Positions 1-6,781 of a stretch of DNA of 15,646 nucleotides are shown here, piece after piece (position 1 is the stretch's first letter; the number at the start of each line of letters is the position of its first letter). The notes under the pieces were generated by a model. That model saw only the letters and a program-made list of their open reading frames with translations, was not told the DNA's origin and did not search any database. Source of the DNA: an uncultured Collinsella sp. (GTDB taxonomy: Bacteria > Actinomycetota > Coriobacteriia > Coriobacteriales > Coriobacteriaceae). The translations under genes and the position numbers were made by a program. The stretch is taken from NCBI GenBank assembly GCA_900554595.1, contig USHZ01000026.1:1-15646 (forward strand), given 5' to 3'.

Positions 1-998
1 TCTATCGCGAGGAAAAGTGGGTCGAGCCGCCCGAGCTCGATCGACTCCCCTACAGCCTGCTCTACCACCAGACCATGTCGACGCTCGCCAGCACCGGCGA
101 GCTCACGCCGGCCGAACTTGCCCAGCGCGTGCTCACGCTCAGCTATTTCCACCGCGTCTCGGCCGATGACTATCGCGTACTGCTGCGCCACCTCATCAAG
201 ATCGACCACATCCAGGTCACCGAGGGCGGTGGGCTCATCGTGGGTCTCGCGGGCGAGCGCATCATTAACAACTTTAAGTTCTACGCTGTGTTCCAGGAAA
301 ACGAGGAGTTCACCGTTCGCAGCGAGTCGGCCGAGTTGGGCACGATCGTCAATCCGCCACCGCCCGGTGAGCGCATCGCCATAGCCGGGCACTGCTGGAT
401 AGTCGAGGAAGTGGACTGGAAGCGACACACCGTCTTTGCCACGCAAGTCAAAGGTCGTGTGCCGGCATACTTTGGCGACTGCCCCGGCGACATTAACACG
501 CATGTACTCGAGCGCATGCGCAAGGCGCTCAACGAGCACGCGGCATATCCGTACCTCATGGGCAACGCACGGGCACGCCTTGCACAGGCTCGTCATACCG
601 CCGAGATTTCGGGTGCGGGAACCAAACCGCTCATCAACCTGGGTGGCGACACCTGGGTGCTCTTCCCCTGGTTGGGCAGCTACGCCTTTCTGGCGCTCGA
701 ACGTATGCTCAAGATTAAGTGTGCCGCGGAGCTGGGCCTTCGCGGGCTCGATCCGTCGCGTCCATACTTTTTGCAGTTTAAGATGAAGGCCGACGAGGAG
801 ACGTTCTTTGAGGTGCTCGCAGCCGAGGCCGAAAAGGACTTCGACCCCATCGAGCTCGTCTATCCCGGCGAGGTACCTTATTTTGATCGCTACGACGAGT
901 ACGTTCCCGAGGAGCTCGTGCGCAAAGGCTTCGCCGAAGGCGTGCTCGACATCGAGGACATGAAGCAGCGCGTCCTCAGCTGGCGCGACCACGCCTAA
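1..998 (+). CDS. DEAD/DEAH-box helicase, Lhr-like, C-terminal part (5' end outside window)
   Basis: The frame is open from base 3, so the gene starts upstream of the window and only about 331 C-terminal residues are visible. The helicase motor motifs lie outside. The visible part fits the accessory C-terminal region of large Lhr-type superfamily II helicases. A winged-helix-like stretch (near LTLSYFHRVSADDYRVLLRH) is followed by a beta-rich segment containing ELGTIVNPPPPGERIAIAGH and WIVEEVDWKRHTVFA. That order matches the 'G-x-x-F-x-L-G-x-x-x-W-x-I' barrel of this family. Such proteins are ATP-dependent DNA or RNA translocases linked to repair. The gene ends 26 bases from the end of the convergent spermidine-synthase-like gene, and I see no convincing terminator in that gap. 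The family assignment rests on the C-terminal pattern alone; the general helicase call is fairly secure. Confidence 0.75.
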   Translation, partial: YREEKWVEPPELDRLPYSLLYHQTMSTLASTGELTPAELAQRVLTLSYFHRVSADDYRVLLRHLIKIDHIQVTEGGGLIVGLAGERIINNFKFYAVFQENEEFTVRSESAELGTIVNPPPPGERIAIAGHCWIVEEVDWKRHTVFATQVKGRVPAYFGDCPGDINTHVLERMRKALNEHAAYPYLMGNARARLAQARHTAEISGAGTKPLINLGGDTWVLFPWLGSYAFLALERMLKIKCAAELGLRGLDPSRPYFLQFKMKADEETFFEVLAAEAEKDFDPIELVYPGEVPYFDRYDEYVPEELVRKGFAEGVLDIEDMKQRVLSWRDHA

Positions 999-1024
999 GA
1001 CCAGTCTTTTTGGGACGGAGAGAC

Positions 1025-1903
1025 TTACTTGTCGTGAAGGACGGTGCCGAGGAAGTCGGTGTCGAAGGGCACGGCTTCGGCAAAGGCGTAGTCGCCGTCG
1101 CTGGCGATGAGCAGGTAGTTCTCCTCGCCGCCGAACTCCGTATCGCCACAAGGGACCACCCAGGCGTGGACGAATACCTCGAGTGCCGTGGCAGCGCAGT
1201 CGCGAAGGAACGTCACATCGCTCCCCTCGTTTGCGCTCACGATATTGGCCACGTAGATACCCCCGGGGTTCAGGCTGCCCCGCACCAGGCGCAGCGCCTC
1301 AACGGTCGCCAGCTCGCGCACGGGCTCGGCACCGCCAAAGCAATCGCTCACGACCACGTCGTAGCGACGATGGCCCACGCTCGTCACACCCAGATACGAG
1401 CGAGCCTCAGCGGTAATCACCCGCAGGCGATCGCCCACCGCGTGCTCCAGTTCATCCAGATAGAACCAACGGCGCGCCAAGCGCGTTATCTCTCCGTCAT
1501 ACTCGATGACGTCCATGCGCAGGCCCTCGTGCGACATCAGCGCAAACTTGGGATAGGCAAACCCGCCGCCGCCCAGCATGAGCATACGGTCGATACCGTG
1601 ACCATAAGCGTTGCGCATTGCGTCCTCGGCCTCAAACACATCGTCAAATGCACGATAGTACGCAAAGACCGGCTCTGCCCAACGCTCGCCAACGTAGCTC
1701 GCGCTTTGGTAGACGCCACCTTGCACCAACACGCGAATCTCATCACCGCTCTCATCGTGCATGCGCTTCACGCGCGCCAACCCATTGCGGGTTCGCGCAA
1801 CCTGCAGACAGGCAGCACGAACAGCGACAGCGGCCGCACCAAGTGCCGCGGCTCCCAGAGCAACGCCGGCGACGACGCCGGCAGAAACACTCGGCTTGTT
1901 CAT
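1025..1903 (-). CDS. Spermidine-synthase-like SAM-fold protein with N-terminal membrane segment
   Basis: This 292-residue protein has a Rossmann-type methyltransferase core of the spermidine-synthase group. Motif I is LMLGGGGFAYP (about 108-118), the acidic loop is VIEYDGEI (132-139), and the post-core strand is YDVVVSDCFGG (181-191). Residues 10-36 are an Ala/Gly/Val-rich hydrophobic stretch ending in basic residues, which suggests a membrane anchor or signal-like segment. True polyamine aminopropyltransferases lack this. The typical D-S/T-D-P substrate loop is replaced by SDCFGG, so polyamine synthesis is doubtful; a SAM-dependent transferase of unknown substrate is the safer reading. The ATG directly follows the elp3 stop (TAG then ATG) and uses an AAGGAG site at 1910-1915 inside elp3, so translation is probably coupled. 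It is probably the last gene of the transcript. Confidence 0.75.
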   Translation of the reverse strand: MNKPSVSAGVVAGVALGAAALGAAAVAVRAACLQVARTRNGLARVKRMHDESGDEIRVLVQGGVYQSASYVGERWAEPVFAYYRAFDDVFEAEDAMRNAYGHGIDRMLMLGGGGFAYPKFALMSHEGLRMDVIEYDGEITRLARRWFYLDELEHAVGDRLRVITAEARSYLGVTSVGHRRYDVVVSDCFGGAEPVRELATVEALRLVRGSLNPGGIYVANIVSANEGSDVTFLRDCAATALEVFVHAWVVPCGDTEFGGEENYLLIASDGDYAFAEAVPFDTDFLGTVLHDK

Positions 1904-3811
1904 CTAGAGCTCCTTTTGCAGATAGAGTCCATGGTCATAAAATCCAAGATGGCGATAGTACTCGCGCGTACCAATCGCGCTGATCACGTTGACGCGCGCA
2001 TAACCCGCATCCCGGGCAATCTCGCACGCACGCTCTACGAGCAAACGCCCCAATCCATGGTGCTGGGCTGCCTGGCCTTGATCCCCCACGCGCGCCGCCA
2101 TGCCATACACGTGTACCTCGCGAATCATCGCCTCGTCCGGCATCGTCGGCAACTCGTCCGCATGTGCAGCAACAAATGAACGGTCGGGCAGCGACAACCG
2201 CAAAAAACCCGCGATCTTGCCCTGCGGCGTCACCCACTGCAAAAAGCGCTCGTAAGTCACCGGCGTCTCGTACGCCACTTCCTCATCAAGAGATAGTTCA
2301 TCCAAGTCGGCACCCGCCGTGCTGATCTCGCGATAGCGAATCTCGCGCACCGTCGCACCGTCACCCCGAGCAGCCAGACGGTTCTCAACGAGCTGGCGCA
2401 GATTGGGTTTCTTGTTGCCCACCATAATGTCGTCGGAGCTAAAGTCGCGAATCATGCGGCTGATACGGCAGAACGACGGCGTCACCACGATGTCATCGGC
2501 TAGCACATCAAGCAGTTCTTCCTCGGTATAGGGGCGCCACTCGCCGCGCTCGTAGCAGCCCACCAGACGCGAGCCCTCGATGAGCGCACACGGGTAGACC
2601 TTGACCTCGTCGGGCATAAAGGCTCCCTCGGTCATAAAGCGCTCGTAGTCGCGTTTGTCCCCCTCGGGCGTGGCGCCCAGCAAGTTAAGCATAAAATGCG
2701 CATGGATCTTAAAGCCAAACAGGCGCGCAAGCGAAAACGCTCGCTCGATCTGCGCCACCGAAATACGACGCTCGTTGATATCGAGCAGATGCTGGTCGAG
2801 ACTCTGGATACCCATCTGAATCTTGGTGCAACCCAGGCGGCGGATGAGCGTGAGGGCCTGCGGTGTTACAGCATCGGGGCGCGTCTCGATAACGAGACCC
2901 ACCACGCGATGCTTCGCCGTCTCGTTGATGCGCTGCTGACGCTCAAGTTCCTCCATCGTTGCCGCCTGCCACTCGGCAACCTCGCCCCACGGCGTGCCAG
3001 GGCCGTACAGACGACGCACCGCGCGGTTGTAGCCGCCCACGCTAGCATCCACACGCCCCTGCTCGTCGGCAACGCCGGCAGCGAGCTCGGCCTCGTCGGT
3101 CGCAATACCGGCAGCCCGATAGCGCTCGCGGCGCTCCGCTACCACCGGCGGCAGGGCATCGGCAGGCGCATCGTCGAGCAGGCGCCCCGCCTCGGCACGG
3201 CTGATACCCGGACACGCCAACATGGGATTGGCCGCCACGCCGGCCACGGCATCGTCATTGAGCGCGCGGAAGAGCTCCGACATAAACCATGTCTGATAGC
3301 CTTCCGGATAGTCGCTCCAGGTACCGCCAAGCACAATGAGCTCGATCTTATCGGTCGCATGCCCCATTTGCGAAAGCGCCGTCAAACGGGCGCTCACCTG
3401 CAGATACGGATCGAAGCAATTTTGCTCCGCACGGGCGCACGCCGGCTCGGCGTGCAGATAGCTTTTGGGCATGCGCAGATCGTTGGGGCAAAACAGGCAA
3501 TCGCCCGAGCATGGCCAGGGCTTGGTGATAACGGTAATGGTCGCCACGCCCGAAGCCGTGCGACGAGGCTTCATACGCAGCACCTGCAGCAGTTGACGTT
3601 CCAGCTCGGCATCGACATTCCACCCAGCCCAACGAGCCGGCTCCTCACGTTTTACCCGCTGGTAAAACGGCAGCAGACGGCGCTTGGCCAAATCGCGTTT
3701 GTCGGCACCCTCACGGCGCGCCTCGGCATGTATCAGTTTGACGAGCGCTTTGTCATCCACGGTCTCGCCGCGACGCAGAGCCTCGAGTATGTTCAAGATA
3801 ATCTGTTCCAT
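1904..3811 (-). CDS. elp3: Elp3, radical SAM / GNAT tRNA uridine-34 carboxymethyltransferase
   Basis: The 635-residue protein has the two Elp3 domains in order. The radical-SAM domain carries CSGDCLFC at 101-108, whose three cysteines (C101, C105, C108) would bind a 4Fe-4S cluster, followed by NDLRMPKSYL. The C-terminal GNAT acetyltransferase domain (about 565-635) has the acetyl-CoA loop QHHGLGRLL (about 583) and ends with the Elp3-typical YYRHLGFYDHGLYL. In characterised homologues acetyl-CoA supplies the group that becomes the carboxymethyl on wobble uridine 34 (cm5U34). The length is somewhat above that of eukaryotic and archaeal Elp3, mainly from an insertion around 190-280. There is no Shine-Dalgarno before the ATG; a -10 box (TACAAT, 3818-3823) lies six bases upstream instead, suggesting a leaderless mRNA. 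The gene is followed without a gap by the spermidine-synthase-like gene. A Trm9-like methyltransferase lies about 2 kb away on the other strand. Confidence 0.93.
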   Translation of the reverse strand: MEQIILNILEALRRGETVDDKALVKLIHAEARREGADKRDLAKRRLLPFYQRVKREEPARWAGWNVDAELERQLLQVLRMKPRRTASGVATITVITKPWPCSGDCLFCPNDLRMPKSYLHAEPACARAEQNCFDPYLQVSARLTALSQMGHATDKIELIVLGGTWSDYPEGYQTWFMSELFRALNDDAVAGVAANPMLACPGISRAEAGRLLDDAPADALPPVVAERRERYRAAGIATDEAELAAGVADEQGRVDASVGGYNRAVRRLYGPGTPWGEVAEWQAATMEELERQQRINETAKHRVVGLVIETRPDAVTPQALTLIRRLGCTKIQMGIQSLDQHLLDINERRISVAQIERAFSLARLFGFKIHAHFMLNLLGATPEGDKRDYERFMTEGAFMPDEVKVYPCALIEGSRLVGCYERGEWRPYTEEELLDVLADDIVVTPSFCRISRMIRDFSSDDIMVGNKKPNLRQLVENRLAARGDGATVREIRYREISTAGADLDELSLDEEVAYETPVTYERFLQWVTPQGKIAGFLRLSLPDRSFVAAHADELPTMPDEAMIREVHVYGMAARVGDQGQAAQHHGLGRLLVERACEIARDAGYARVNVISAIGTREYYRHLGFYDHGLYLQKEL

Positions 3812-3817
3812 GCCCCC

Positions 3818-3823
3818 ATTGTA
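3818..3823 (-). promoter_or_regulatory. Candidate -10 box for leaderless elp3 transcription
   Basis: On the minus strand TACAAT (five of six matches to TATAAT) ends six bases before the elp3 ATG. This would place transcription initiation at or next to the A of the start codon. The gene has no upstream ribosome binding site, only a G-run. Leaderless mRNAs with this exact geometry are common in actinobacteria. I do not see a good -35 element. Confidence 0.55.
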
Positions 3824-3863
3824 AAGGCAAAGGCGCCGGAGCCGATCTCGGCTTCGGCGCCTT
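3824..3863 (-). terminator. Intrinsic terminator after the DUF4097 gene
   Basis: Arms at 3830-3844 and 3849-3863 form a 15-bp stem with one G-T wobble and a four-base loop. On the minus strand it lies 47 bases after the DUF4097 stop and is followed by a broken T-rich tail (CCTTT-GCC-TTTA). The U-tract is weak, so termination may be partial and some readthrough into elp3 is possible. The stem ends only six bases before the elp3 -10 box. Confidence 0.6.
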
Positions 3864-3910
3864 CATCAAACAGCGCGTCTATATCTGCGCCTAGGCTTTC
3901 GTCTGCCTCA

Positions 3911-4810
3911 CTACTCCGAATCAAACGACATGTCGCCCGAACCGACCTCAAAACGATACGTGGCAGACTTGTCACCGTTATCGAATTCAAGATTCAAAAT
4001 GGTCTCGCCGTCGTAGCCAAGCGGAAGGAAATCGCTCTCGAAGTCGCCGCTGCCCAAGGTGAGGCTCGCCTTAAAGCCCGTCGAGTTCGGAACCGTCATC
4101 TCCACATCGCCCGAGCCCACACTCACGTCCATCGACTTCGCGGGGGCCTGGTAAAGCTCGAACGTCACATCGCCCGAACCGACCTCAGCGCTGAGCGCAT
4201 CAGTCACGCTGCCCGTAAACTCTACATCTCCCGCACCCAGGAAAAGGTCGAAACCGTCACAGATGACACCGGCAATCTGCAGATCACCCGAGCCCACGTG
4301 CGCGTTGACTCCCTTCAGATGTTCGGCAACACGGCGTGGCAGCTCGACCGTAACTGAGCGATCGATTGCCTTACCGTCATCACTTCCAAACTGGGAAACC
4401 TTGAGCGTCGAGTCCTCGACGGATGCGATGTTTTGCGTCGCGGCCTTGGAGGCATCCATACCCTCGGCAACGCGCCCCCGCTCGATAACGCGAGCCTTGT
4501 TGCCATCAACAACCCTGACGTCCACCGAAGCCGCATTGATATCGAAATCGAGGTAGCGGAACTCATCGGCATCAAAAGTCGTGCTCGAAAGCTGCTGAGG
4601 CCGAGCGGAATAGTTACCGCTATCCAAGAGATCATCGTCGTCAAACATGTCGTCAAAATCAGACAAATTGCCAGATAGAATACCGGTCGTACGCACCATA
4701 TCGGAATGAGCCAATAGCCGCGAAATGCCAAAGACAAGCCCAATGATGAGTACAAACGCCCCGATACCAACGCCCAAGCGTACCTTGGATTCATGCGAAA
4801 GCTTCATCAT
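3911..4810 (-). CDS. DUF4097-type membrane-anchored beta-repeat protein
   Basis: The 299-residue protein starts with a short cytoplasmic tail (residues 1-10) and one hydrophobic helix (about 11-33, VGIGAFVLIIGLVFGI). A strongly acidic stretch (50-64, DFDDMFDDDDLLD) follows, then an all-beta region. That region carries six copies of a G-S/A-G-D motif at residues 173, 192, 211, 232, 253 and 290. Each is followed by alternating hydrophobic residues, as in a beta-solenoid of the DUF4097 (putative adhesin) family. The repeats should form rungs displayed outside the membrane; ligand and function are unknown. The start codon overlaps the stop of the XRE regulator gene by four bases (ATGA), with GAGGG upstream as ribosome site. 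DUF4097 proteins often sit beside regulators in operons, which fits here. The C-terminus is followed by a hairpin terminator. Confidence 0.85.
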   Translation of the reverse strand: MMKLSHESKVRLGVGIGAFVLIIGLVFGISRLLAHSDMVRTTGILSGNLSDFDDMFDDDDLLDSGNYSARPQQLSSTTFDADEFRYLDFDINAASVDVRVVDGNKARVIERGRVAEGMDASKAATQNIASVEDSTLKVSQFGSDDGKAIDRSVTVELPRRVAEHLKGVNAHVGSGDLQIAGVICDGFDLFLGAGDVEFTGSVTDALSAEVGSGDVTFELYQAPAKSMDVSVGSGDVEMTVPNSTGFKASLTLGSGDFESDFLPLGYDGETILNLEFDNGDKSATYRFEVGSGDMSFDSE

Positions 4811-5523
4811 TCATCACCCTCTTTGGCAATCGGCTCAGCGGTGGTCGCGGTAGCCACGTCAGCATCAACCGAAGCGGAAACATTCTGAGCCCTAGTTGTC
4901 ACCGGCGCCGGACCAACCTGGATATTCCCACGCGCCCAATCGCCATCGAGCGCACGCGCCACCCAGTGATAAATGGGAATCGTAAAGAAGATCAGCGCGG
5001 CCAAGGGGCCGGCACCAAACGGGAACATCAGCAAAAAGAACAGCAGCCAACACACGGCCCAATACGGGAACGACTGGAACGGGCCCTTCACCGGAGTCGA
5101 GCCAACTGCGCCGCCACTCGTCGCCTGCGCCGTAGCAGCATTGGCGGCCTGCGCACTCCAGCTTGCCGCTTGTGCCGCCTTGGCCGCAGCATCACTCGCC
5201 TGTGTTGCCGCCTCGGTGGCACGTGCCGCCGCCTCATGGGTGCGTGCGCGCTCTGCCGCCTCGGCCTCGCGCTGGCGGGCGCGGTCCTCGTTCTCAAACT
5301 CGATATCGTCCTCGATCTCATCGCTCGGATTGAGCAGCTCGTCCAGGCTCACGCCATAGAGCTTGGCGAGCGAGATCAGGTTCTCGGTATCGGGCGAGCT
5401 CTCCGCGCGCTCCCATTTGCTGACCGCTTGGCGCGACAGTCCCAGCTTTCGTGCCAGCCCTTCTTGACTAAAGCCTTTGCTGCGGCGAAGGTCGGCGAGC
5501 CGCTGCGCAGTTTCTACATTCAT
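4807..5523 (-). CDS. XRE-family transcriptional regulator with C-terminal membrane hairpin
   Basis: With the ATG at 5523 the protein has 238 residues. Residues 5-62 form a Cro/C1-type helix-turn-helix, with QEGLARKLGLSRQAVSKWER as the DNA-binding core, followed by SLDELLNPSDE. An acidic linker (66-80) leads into an Ala-rich, probably helical stretch (86-136). Two hydrophobic segments (about 154-170 and 172-188, around a PFGAGP turn) then suggest a membrane hairpin, followed by a Thr/Ala-rich tail. This implies a membrane-tethered DNA-binding protein. The open frame extends 83 codons further upstream, but the near-perfect AGGAGG site four bases before 5523 and the MNVETAQRLADLRR start typical of the family favour the shorter form. 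It overlaps the DUF4097 gene by ATGA, so the two are probably co-translated and functionally linked. Confidence 0.88.
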   Translation of the reverse strand: MNVETAQRLADLRRSKGFSQEGLARKLGLSRQAVSKWERAESSPDTENLISLAKLYGVSLDELLNPSDEIEDDIEFENEDRARQREAEAAERARTHEAAARATEAATQASDAAAKAAQAASWSAQAANAATAQATSGGAVGSTPVKGPFQSFPYWAVCWLLFFLLMFPFGAGPLAALIFFTIPIYHWVARALDGDWARGNIQVGPAPVTTRAQNVSASVDADVATATTAEPIAKEGDE

Positions 5524-5527
5524 GGTT

Positions 5528-5533
5528 CCTCCT
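5528..5533 (-). promoter_or_regulatory. Shine-Dalgarno site fixing the XRE regulator start
   Basis: AGGAGG on the minus strand lies four bases before the ATG at 5523. It decides between this start and in-frame upstream ATG codons, which lack such a site. A perfect 10-bp palindrome centred on GGCGCC (5573-5582) lies in the leader and could be an operator, though its role is not shown. Confidence 0.8.
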
Positions 5534-5641
5534 ATGTGATGCCAGCCGTGCCGCCGGACCGTTTTTGTTCTTAAGGCGCCTTGCACAGTTAAAAATCTAT
5601 CCGCCACCGCCAAAATCATGCCACCTATTCTAGTGAGATTT

Positions 5642-5670
5642 TTGACAACCGGCGGTTGCGGGCACATATG
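5642..5670 (+). promoter_or_regulatory. Candidate promoter, TTGACA with weak -10
   Basis: A perfect TTGACA (5642-5647) is followed after 17 bases by CATATG (5665-5670), which shares only A-T-A with the consensus. It lies in the divergent region and would give the Trm9-like gene a leader of more than 110 bases. It is an alternative or addition to the site at 5715-5744. Confidence 0.3.
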
Positions 5671-5714
5671 AGCTGCGGAAATGTGTCCAAACAAAGCAAT
5701 GACCCACAGCTCGG

Positions 5715-5744
5715 TTGTCCCCGTTGCGGCGTTAACGGTAGTAT
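5715..5744 (+). promoter_or_regulatory. Candidate promoter for the Trm9-like gene
   Basis: TTGTCC (5715-5720) and TAGTAT (5739-5744) each match four of six consensus bases, with an 18-base spacer. Transcription would start near 5751 and leave a leader of about 40 bases that carries the GGAGGG ribosome site at 5774-5779. Confidence 0.35.
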
Positions 5745-5790
5745 GGTCGTACTGTTTATTCCGCACCGCCAACGGAGGGAGTTCCGCGCC

Positions 5791-6663
5791 GTGAACCGCG
5801 ATTTCGCATCATCGCTCATCCAGCTCAACAATACGTTCTATCGCGAGCACTCCGCTTCCTTTTCCGATACGCGCCAAGCCCCGTGGCCCGGCTGGGTGCG
5901 CACCATGGACATCGCGCTCGAGCAGCTCGATGTGGCCACGATCGAGCATCCCGTCCGCGTCTTCGACCTTGCCTGCGGCAATATGCGATTCGAGAACTTT
6001 GCCGCCGGCGGCGCACTTGCCGCCAAGGGCGTCGACGGCGCAAACCCCTCGGCAGATGCCAGCTGCCCGTTTGAGTTCTATGGTGTCGACTCGTGCCAAG
6101 ATTTGGCAATAGACGCCCACGGCCACGCCCTGCGCATTCCCAACCTGCACTTCCAGGAACTCGATGCGCTCGACGCCCTCATGAAGCTCAACCCCGCCGA
6201 GACGCCCGATGTGCTTTTCGATGCCCCGCTCGCCGATATCTCGGTCTGCTTTGGCTTTATGCACCACGTGCCGTCGTGCGAGTACCGCGTACGCGTGCTC
6301 GACGCCCTGGTACGCCAGACGCGCCCGGGCGGCATCATCGCCATCAGCTTTTGGGAGTTTATGAACGACGAGCGCATGGCGCGCAAGGCCGTTCGAGCCG
6401 AAGCCCGCGCCGAGCTCACCCCGCCGTTTGAGGGCTACGATTCCGCGCAGTTTGAAGCCGGCGACCACCTCATTGGCTGGCAAAACGACCGTCATGCCTA
6501 CCGTTATTGCCATCACTTTGATGATCAGCAGATCACCGACCTGGTGCGCGGCGTCCGTACGTTCTACAAGAGCGGCGAGGTCCCCGTGCGCGAGCTTGAG
6601 CGTTTCCATGCCGACGGTCGCAGCGGCGAGCTCAACCGCTATGTGATTCTCAAGCGCCTGTAG
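5791..6663 (+). CDS. Trm9-like class I SAM-dependent methyltransferase (probable tRNA wobble-uridine methyltransferase)
   Basis: I choose the GTG at 5791, preceded by GGAGGG (5774-5779, ten-base spacing), giving 290 residues. The frame is open back to an ATG at 5656, but that extra stretch has no family resemblance. The N-terminus FYREHSASFSDTRQAPWPGW (17-36) matches the Trm9/ALKBH8 hallmark F-S-x-T-R-x-x-P-W-P. SAM motif I is VFDLACGNMRF (57-67). FGFMHHV (154-160) corresponds to the Trm9 'A-x-I-H-H' segment, and RPGGIIAISFWEF (178-190) and AYRYCHHF (236-243) also align with that family. Trm9 enzymes methylate the carboxymethyl group of cm5U34 to give mcm5U34. Because elp3 lies about 2 kb away, I infer this role here. 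The general SAM methyltransferase call is safe; the tRNA substrate is inference. A generic small-molecule methyltransferase is the main alternative. No Trm112-like partner is visible in the window. Confidence 0.8.
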   Translation: MNRDFASSLIQLNNTFYREHSASFSDTRQAPWPGWVRTMDIALEQLDVATIEHPVRVFDLACGNMRFENFAAGGALAAKGVDGANPSADASCPFEFYGVDSCQDLAIDAHGHALRIPNLHFQELDALDALMKLNPAETPDVLFDAPLADISVCFGFMHHVPSCEYRVRVLDALVRQTRPGGIIAISFWEFMNDERMARKAVRAEARAELTPPFEGYDSAQFEAGDHLIGWQNDRHAYRYCHHFDDQQITDLVRGVRTFYKSGEVPVRELERFHADGRSGELNRYVILKRL

Positions 6664-6701
6664 GTATCGGCGACTCGCCGCCGAGCCGCACCGCATCTTT
6701 C

Positions 6702-6725
6702 GGGCAAACCATGCCCACCCTTTTT
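6702..6725 (+). terminator. Weak candidate terminator after the Trm9-like gene
   Basis: A five-base stem (GGGCA 6702-6706, TGCCC 6712-6716) with a five-base loop is followed by ACCC and then five T residues (6721-6725). The stem is short and the T-run starts four bases late, so this is only a weak attenuator at best. Confidence 0.3.
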
Positions 6726-6737
6726 CAACCCATTGAC

Positions 6738-6759
6738 GGAACGTGCAGCTATACGTTCC
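6738..6759. repeat. Inverted repeat in the trmB leader
   Basis: GGAACGT (6738-6744) and ACGTTCC (6753-6759) form a perfect seven-base inverted repeat separated by eight bases. It sits 23 bases before the trmB ATG, overlapping a TTGACG element (6733-6738). It could be an operator or an mRNA hairpin; function is not established. Confidence 0.5.
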
Positions 6760-6781
6760 ATACTTATAACCAAGGAGCCTC

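Noticed and set aside
999..1024. Possible terminator between the convergent helicase and spermidine-synthase-like genes
   Set aside because: Only a five-base AGTCT/AGACT pairing with a 13-base loop is present, too weak to call.
1010..2179. Long plus-strand reading frame (389 codons) opposite the spermidine-synthase-like gene and the elp3 3' end
   Set aside because: It spans two well-supported minus-strand genes, has no recognisable domain, and is rich in His/Arg/Ala as expected of antisense frames in GC-rich DNA.
3793..3990. Acidic minus-strand frame continuing past the DUF4097 stop (DIDALFDEGAEAEIGSG)
   Set aside because: It is in a different frame from the DUF4097 gene, runs through the terminator hairpin and lacks a ribosome site. 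A frameshifted old C-terminus is possible but cannot be shown.
2696..4357. Long plus-strand reading frame (553 codons) opposite elp3 and the DUF4097 gene
   Set aside because: It crosses the end of one real gene, an intergenic terminator and the start of another, with no family resemblance; it is a GC-driven antisense shadow.
5656..5790. 45-codon upstream extension of the Trm9-like frame, including a CPRCG segment
   Set aside because: It has no ribosome site at its ATG and overlaps the candidate promoters, and the family N-terminus begins after 5791. The CPRCG resemblance to a zinc motif is probably chance.
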